From NCBI GenBank assembly GCA_030407085.1, contig CM059587.1, forward strand, positions 24,029,001 to 24,093,000: DNA of 64,000 bases, read 5' to 3'. Positions 58,285 through 64,000 of this stretch are shown in pieces. Position 1 is the stretch's first letter, and every line of letters begins with the position of its first letter. The DNA comes from Trichopria drosophilae (taxonomy: Eukaryota > Arthropoda > Insecta > Hymenoptera > Diapriidae). The position numbers were made by a program, and so were the translations under genes. Under the pieces are notes generated by a model. It was given only the letters and a program-made list of their open reading frames with translations, did no database searches and was not told the origin of the DNA.

Positions 58285-59455
58285 ATTTATAAATTGGTCC
58301 AAAATTAAAACCTTATTAAAGGAATTAAATTACCCACAATTTCCGCGATAGTATTGATAACTTGTGCATATATTCAGGATGCAGAATGAAAAGGAAATTG
58401 AACGGACACTATATATAAAATTAACCAAGGCTATATAACATATTATATCAAGTAGTTAATTAATGTAATACGAATGTTGAAGACTTTTTAACGGATATTT
58501 GATGAATTGATGTTCTGTCAGTCCGGAATTATGTCTCATTGAAAAGACTCAGGAGTAATTAAATATCTATTTGTGGGATGCTGGAAATAGTTCATATTGA
58601 TCAGCGGGATAATATTTGCTTCTTCGTAATATCGTCGAATTCTGCTCGAGTTTATTGATTTTGACCACAATGCATTGTTTCTCTAATTTTCTTTAAATAC
58701 TCATTTTATAAGCACTGTAAAAACAAATACTTAAAATGATTACATCTTAAAGTCAGCAAATATATTGTGCTATGGTCTTATTTACATTACATCTTGCTTT
58801 GAGTCTATTTTCTTACTTAACTCCATATTTTAGTCACATTTCTTGTATTATTTTAAGCATTACTTTTTACACTGTATACGGATAATGTCGTTGATAAGAA
58901 AAGTTTAACAAGTTACATTTGTTGCGCATCTGACTAAAATTTGTCTTTTCTCTGTAATGATTTAGTGCTTTATTGCCTGAATATGTGGTTACTTCGGGAA
59001 CTTGAAAATCATACTTAATGGCATCATCGGTGGAAATATGAGTCTGCCACTTTAAACATCTCAGATGGTGCCGGCAGTTTTCAATCTCTGTGCTTGTATC
59101 CGGATTATCTTTACATTAATACTGATGAAATCAGGCTTGTCGTTGTGGATCGTTATCTCGAGCACTTCCCTACCCTTTCCTGAATTGGTCAAGCTTCGTG
59201 ATATATTTACACTCAATTCGGTTTACAGTTTATGGAATTGCAAACTCACATAAAGCTTGGTAATAATGGAACGCATAGAATTTGCTAAACATGAGCTTCT
59301 GATGTTCCTTATCCTTCTATGCAAATGCTGACTATGTCCTCATCTTCCAGCCTCAATATGTGAAATGGTTACTCACTTTAGAATAGAGTAATATCGTCAT
59401 TAAATTCCAGTTTGCTGTCGTAAAAGAGGGCAGTTTTCTAAGACAATACATTGTA
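58285..59455. other. AT-rich non-coding DNA
   Basis: About 1.2 kb. The 62-codon frame at 59065-59253 has no domain. Nothing recognised. Confidence 0.45.
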
Positions 59456-60110
59456 TCATTGAAAATTGATTATATGAGATATTGTACCCACGCGATTTAT
59501 TCGTATAAGAGGCAAACTAAAGCGTTTTCCGATTTTTTTACTCCTTAAAGATTGCCTTTCTCTAATACCTTCGAAAATGTCGAAGACAAACAATAACAAG
59601 CTCGATTCTCCGCTTTCCCAAGACCTGGCAGACATTTTTGTCAACTCCGCATTTCTTAAAAAAACCAAGTTGAAATCTACCTTCGGAGGAAGTCTACCGC
59701 GAGTGCCCGCGGCTGCTTCAACCAGATATCGGATATGTATGACATGATGCTGTCCCGCTGTACGGTTCGGATTTGGTGTATCGATACATCGAATTGGGCG
59801 TGATCTCCCGGTTCCCCGGAGACGATACTGCCTCAAACACATATGCACGGCACACGCGCTATGTACATGCACCAGTGATGCGTGCACATACAAACGTCTG
59901 TATCGCCCTTATTTCACCCTGCAACCATATGTGATCGTTGATGGTAGAGTCGTTGGCGCCAAGCACTTGCGGTTTCTTTCTATTCGAAGATGACGTCAAT
60001 TCGTCGATGAAGAAAATTTTTGAATATCTGAATAATATTTGCGGCCATGTATTTACGAAAAATTCCGAAGCGCCGCAAATAAATAGTTAAAATATCCCGG
60101 CATTAAACTT
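59456..60110 (-). other. GC-richer island 9 with 145-codon open frame; coding unsupported
   Basis: A minus-strand frame is open from 59893 to 59456. It begins with a His/Cys-rich stretch and is otherwise Arg-rich. I recognise no domain, and the Cys/His spacing does not fit a zinc finger. The underlying DNA is CpG-richer, most clearly at 59690-59960. A CRE-like TGACGTCA (59991-59998) and 'ttgcggccatgtatttacga' lie beyond its 5' end. It could be a 5' exon or a regulatory block; evidence is insufficient. Confidence 0.2.
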
Positions 60111-60830
60111 TGGATACGAAATATTTTCGAAGTGACTCACATTGAATTAGATATTATCCCATGTGATTCGAAATCATTCTAATCTTTTCAGATCTAAAAT
60201 TTCTCTAATTAAACTTTGTTCGAAAAATATTTGGAATTGGAATCAGAAATTAAACGTAAGTAAATCAATACGCAAATGACTATTACTTTCTGCAATTTAT
60301 TCTGTTTTTAGGTTACGAAATCTCCCGAATTCAATCAATAATGTGAATATTTTACCATTTGCGCCTCGATTTACACATACCATCAAAGTTTGCTTGTAGT
60401 TTTTGGAGTTGCTAATTATGAATCTGTCTTCAGAATTTTGAAATTCAAAATTGGGGATCTAGTACGGTAGATTACATGTTTAAATTTACATTTAATGACA
60501 CGGAACACCGTATTTTGTTGATTTTTTAATCGGGTTAACCTGGCCTGGAACCTGTTTTAATTGGGGCCAAACGGGGTCAATTCTACCCGGGTTGTTTAAT
60601 GTATTTTTAACAATTTGACCGTGTAGACGAACAAGAACACTTCAATATAAGTAGAAACGCAAAATATCAACTAATGATGCGCCTAGTCCCTTGATTTTTC
60701 TATTTATCGAATAAAGCACCCCCCCCCCCCCCCCCCCCAGTAATCGAAAAAGAATTGTCGGTAAAGATATAACGTCCAAATATACTCTATATTTTTATAC
60801 TACAATATTTTTTAAATCTAAGACTATAAA
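60111..60830. other. AT-rich DNA with repeat fragment and poly-C tract
   Basis: A fragment of the GGTCGCTGATTACGAAT family lies near 60400-60465 ('gttgctaattatgaatctgt'). A run of 20 C residues occupies 60719-60738, whose length is uncertain in any assembly. Otherwise nothing. Confidence 0.5.
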
Positions 60831-61002
60831 AAAATTGTCTCTGAAAGATCTTTCCGAGATCTCGCCGGTTTAATCTCGTAAAGATCTCGCAAAGATCTCG
60901 CTACTGGGACGGAGCGAGATTGTTGCGAGATGAACAAAAAGGTTAAAATAGTATGTTAAAATTATCGATTAAAAATAAAATATTTAAATAAAAAAAAAAA
61001 AT

Positions 61003-61073
61003 TATCACTATCGGGATTCGATCCCGGGCCTTTCGTTCTTGAGGCTGGAACTCGAACCACTCGGCTAGACATT
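61003..61073 (-). repeat. tRNA-Leu-like segment, left arm
   Basis: On the minus strand: A box TCTAGCCGAGTGGTTCGAG, an anticodon-arm-like CCAGCCTCAAGAACG that would read CAA (Leu), a short variable arm, and B box GGGATCGAATCCCG. The order and spacing fit a tRNA-Leu ancestor. Acceptor-stem pairing is poor, so a functional tRNA is unlikely. Confidence 0.7.
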
Positions 61074-61172
61074 CATTTTAGGAAGAGGATAACAAATGAC
61101 ATGTATTTGAGTGAATCGATCATTGAAATTCGGCATTGATATGTGTCATTTGTTACTAGTCATGTAAATGAC

Positions 61173-61242
61173 TGGCTAGCAGAGTGGTTAGAGTTGCTGC
61201 TTCAAGACCGAAAGGTCCCGGGATCGAATTCTGACAGTGATA
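61173..61242 (+). repeat. tRNA-Leu-like segment, right arm
   Basis: On the plus strand: A box TGGCTAGCAGAGTGGTTAGAG, CTGCTTCAAGACCG at the anticodon arm and B box GGGATCGAATTCTG. It corresponds to the left-arm copy but differs at more positions than the rest of the arms. If transcribed by RNA polymerase III, the two units would be divergent, each running outward from the centre of the element. Confidence 0.7.
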
Positions 61243-61415
61243 AATTTTTTTTTTTTTATTTAAATATTTTATTTTTAATCGATAATTTTAACATACCATT
61301 TTAAGCTTTTGTTCATCTCGCAACAATCTCGCTCCGTCCCAGTAGCGAGATCTTTGCGAGATCTTTTCGAGATTAAACCCGCGAGATCTCGGAAAGATCT
61401 TTCAGAGACAAATTT

Positions 61416-62744
61416 TTTTTACTCGAACAGGGTCCATCATAAATACTATAAACCGGAGAAATATATGTCATAAATGTTATCTGAAATTTTATGAAGTGGT
61501 GAAAATAAACAGTTAAAAATGATTAAGTATCATGAACAAGACTGTAAACAATACACTCCAGATATCCAAGTTGTGTTTAAATTTGATTACTTTCAAGGAC
61601 AGAGTGTAAAAGAAAGATATCCGATGATAATCCACAAAAATTCATTAAATCAGGTCGAACAATATATTATTATTAAATACCGTTCATACTTTTTCAAAGT
61701 GAAAAATAGAAACTCAAGGGATATCTAGACTGAATAGTTATTCGATAATAGTTTTTTTTAATTAGAGAGAGTAATAATAAAGATTGCAAATATTTAGGGC
61801 AACATTAACTACCTTTTCAAAATATTGAAATCGCAATCAAAAAATGTTTTTTTAGATATACTTCTCTTCAATGACGTTGAATGAAATGTGATGTGCTTTT
61901 CAGATCTTTTATATTATTTTTACCCGAGTAAAGCAAAAAAAAACGTATAGAATTCAAAATACTCATAAGGAATATTCTATAATTCATAAATTTATAATCA
62001 ATTATACCAACTAATAATACAGGCTAATATGAGAATTAATTAGATCCATTACAAAGTACCACACGAAATCTATAAGAAGTTTTTTTAACATTCTGTTGGG
62101 TGTATTACTCGTAACGATAAATAGATCATTAATTTTGCGAAAATATACTGGTAACGATCATGATATCTTTAAAAATCATCTCAAAATTATAGTGATTATA
62201 TTTATATTGAATATTTTTTAGGCTATTTAGGATACTAAATTATGTGTTGTGGATTTTTAAAAAATAATCTGCTCATGAGTCAGTGGTATACTTTTTGAAG
62301 TTTTTATAATTTTCGCTTTATATTTGTTTTTAAATTTTGTATGTATTATTTTATATTTCTCACCAGAATTGTTAATTTTTATAAAACAATAATTTTGAAG
62401 TTAGAGTGATTACTGTAATGACTACTGCTTTACGAGTGATACATCAGAAATGGGCATATACCTAGAACTTTTAACATTTCTCTTCAGAAAAAAATTAATT
62501 TTTTCATGCACGCTATCCAAACTTACTTTTTATGTTTTTATTCCTATAAAATGTAAGAAAAATTCTGCGCCACTTATTTTTGTACAGACAACAAAACTTC
62601 TACAGACAACAAAAACTAGTCAAAAAAGTTTTAGAAAAGATTAGCATCAAACTTTCCAATGTGTAGTTAGAGCATGCTTTACAATATATTACATATTATT
62701 TGATATACTATATTAAAGCTCAGGCACGTGTATTTCTATTTTTA
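61416..62744. other. AT-rich non-coding DNA
   Basis: Nothing recognised. Short frames (61519-61728, 62450-62644) are AT-driven and without domains. Confidence 0.45.
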
Positions 62745-63016
62745 TCTAAGATAAAAAGAGTCCCGGTATATTTCCGTGCTCGGTTCCACGCCTTCCTCTC
62801 CCTTCTCGTTATATTTACTAAACGAAGGGAGTCGTCGCATCACCCACTCCCCACAGTCGCGTTATGTTTGTGACGTTACAGCAGACCCTTCCTGAGGCCC
62901 CAGCCCGCAAGGTGGGGGAAAAAGAGAGCGGCTACAGGTAATTATAACGAGATGGAACCGAGATATGCTGGGACCTTAATTTAGCGAAACGCATTTATAC
63001 CGGGATTCTACTGTAT
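62745..63016. mobile_element. pogo/Tigger-like MITE
   Basis: On the minus strand the right end reads CAGTAGAATCCCGGTATAAA, a terminus of the pogo/Tigger kind, followed by a TA. The left end (about 62761) reads 'gagtcccggtatatttccgt'. Inside both ends are CTCGGTTCCA and CTCGTTATA strings as subterminal repeats. The element is GC-rich in its middle and lacks a transposase. The left terminus is partly eroded. Family assignment is from memory of the terminal motif. Confidence 0.55.
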
Positions 63017-64000
63017 AATTTTTAATTAAAGTCAAAATTAATTATTAATAAAAAGACTTACTAATAAATTTATAATTCAACAAAACCTTTATATCAGATC
63101 GCAAGACTCGTGCGCACAATTGACATCACAGTAGTGTATAATAAACAGAAGATGGAAGTTCATTGAACTATGAATCATTAAAAATGAAAATGTTTACTGG
63201 TTGTATTTCCAGTTTATATTTATATTGATATTTGGGTCATTCCATGTCAACAATATCAAAGTTGTGGTGGGAGTCGCGGAATTCAACGAAAATGAAATAT
63301 TTGATAAGTGTAGGTGTAGAAAATATCGTGGTAAAATATTTTTCGACAATTTTCAAAATAGCGCCCGTGACGTCATGATCATTGAATTTCTTTAAATTGC
63401 GATATTTATTTTTCTAATTATCGCATTCAAACGAGACTACGCGCTTTTTGTTCATAAAATTAAGTACTTTTATTGAAAAATAAAATAATTTCAAAAAAAT
63501 TTCATTTTCCCAAAAAACTGACCGAAAACATTTTCCAACTTAAATTTTGGTATTCAGCTCGTGTTTTTTTTTTAAATTTGATATTTTATCTTGAAGAAAA
63601 TGATTTCTCCTATCATTTCCAAAAATAAAAATTACGGAGGCTCTTCTCGTTTTTAAATTATGATTTTTGAAAGAGCGCAATTCACTGTGCTCAATTATCC
63701 GATACGCCCTATTTGGCGTGCAAGCATGACAGACTGCTTTCGCATGGTTGAGAAGTTTTCGAAAATGAAATTTTAAAAAGAGAAACACTGTATAAGTAAT
63801 AAGTAAATTAAGGCAAGACAATATTTTTGTTTATCTCTATGAAACGCCGTAAAAGATATTACATTACATTTCTGTAAATAGCCATTATACGCGATGTTCA
63901 CGATGATTGACATATATACAAACGGAATCACATTATACTTGCGAGAAAAAAAACTCGGCGCCGATACGTTACAGAATAAAAAATATGCAACATTGAATTG
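63017..64000. other. AT-rich DNA with a possible element terminus
   Basis: 'Tttgggtcattccatgtcaa' (63231) resembles the terminus of a repeat I have seen in insect genomes; no partner end appears before the window stops. The 93-codon minus frame 63540-63821 has no domain. Confidence 0.4.

Larger units (their letters stand above)
60831..61415. mobile_element. Foldback element with tRNA-like sequences in both arms
   Basis: Terminal 'ctctgaaagatctttccgag' (60840) and its inverse 'ggaaagatctttcagagaca' (61391-61410) bound arms of about 250 bp. The arms are rich in CGAGATCTTTGCGAG-type strings. They match inward through 'cgagattgttgcgagatgaa', the AT-rich 'tatcgattaaaaataaaata', a tRNA-like segment and 'taacaaatgacatgta'. 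The whole 585 bp is palindromic except a short centre. See the separate entries for the tRNA-like parts. Confidence 0.85.

Noticed and set aside
59456..59893. 145-codon frame as a zinc-finger gene because of its Cys/His-rich start
   Set aside because: Spacing of Cys and His does not fit any zinc-finger class; kept only as an unexplained island.
60719..60738. 20-base C run as a G-quadruplex site
   Set aside because: A homopolymer of uncertain length in an assembly; only weak evidence for structure.
61173..61242. Functional tRNA-Leu gene
   Set aside because: The acceptor stem is not restorable and the sequence is embedded in a foldback with a partner copy.
1..64000. CRISPR arrays, rRNA, operons, integrated viral genes
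   Set aside because: No regularly spaced identical repeats, no rRNA-like stretches and no viral or bacterial protein signatures were seen in any frame.

Overview
This looks like a gene-free, AT-rich stretch of an insect nuclear genome, either a gene desert or a very long intron. I found no open frame with a recognisable cellular protein domain, and no rRNA gene, bona fide tRNA gene, operon, ribosome-binding site or CRISPR array. The insect assignment is an inference. It rests on strong AT bias, abundant short non-autonomous DNA transposons and foldback elements, a TTAA-flanked piggyBac-type MITE, a tRNA-derived SINE, Penelope-type remnants, and many copies of a repeat containing GGTCGCTGATTACGAAT and ATGGCGGATCC motifs. 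I recall that kind of repeat mainly from Hymenoptera; the order is a guess.

At least fourteen inverted-repeat (foldback) structures were found by eye. They lie at 1.8-2.9, 9.4-9.8, 17.7-19.2 (with a second one nested inside), 22.4, 27.9-29.0 (again nested), 34.7-35.6, 46.1, 53.9, 56.5, 57.0-57.8, 57.9-58.3 and 60.8-61.4 kb. Other mobile DNA: a SINE in two copies (10.9 kb on +, 53.4 kb on -), a complete piggyBac-like MITE (42.1 kb), a degenerate Penelope-like GIY-YIG endonuclease fragment (51.2 kb, -), hammerhead-ribozyme-like motifs of the Penelope type (55.9 and 58.1 kb), elements ending in CACGGAGAAAA (19.6-20.7 and 26.6-26.9 kb), a pogo/Tigger-like MITE (62.8 kb), and several unnamed dispersed families seen two to six times.

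Between the repeats lie short blocks that are clearly richer in G+C and CpG than the surroundings: near 3.2-3.7, 4.3-4.6, 6.7-8.1, 24.7-25.1, 29.8-30.5, 36.0-36.6, 41.6-41.8, 47.5-47.8, 50.2-50.7 and 59.6-60.1 kb. They carry the longest open frames (up to 205 codons). Several frames on both strands are usually open together, which is what low stop-codon density produces, so I do not call them genes. They could be enhancers, unrecognised exons or old elements.

The most unusual items are: a foldback element whose two arms each carry a tRNA-Leu-like sequence in opposite orientation (60.8-61.4 kb); a palindrome inside a palindrome with a TATA box between short repeated motifs (28.3-28.6 kb), whose promoter-like segment recurs at 17.46 kb; a compact 98-bp hairpin with a 38-bp stem (46.1 kb); hammerhead-like motifs with stems that fit the family; and a SINE family with a conserved 3' terminal GC palindrome. 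Boundaries, percentages and family names are by eye and need alignment.
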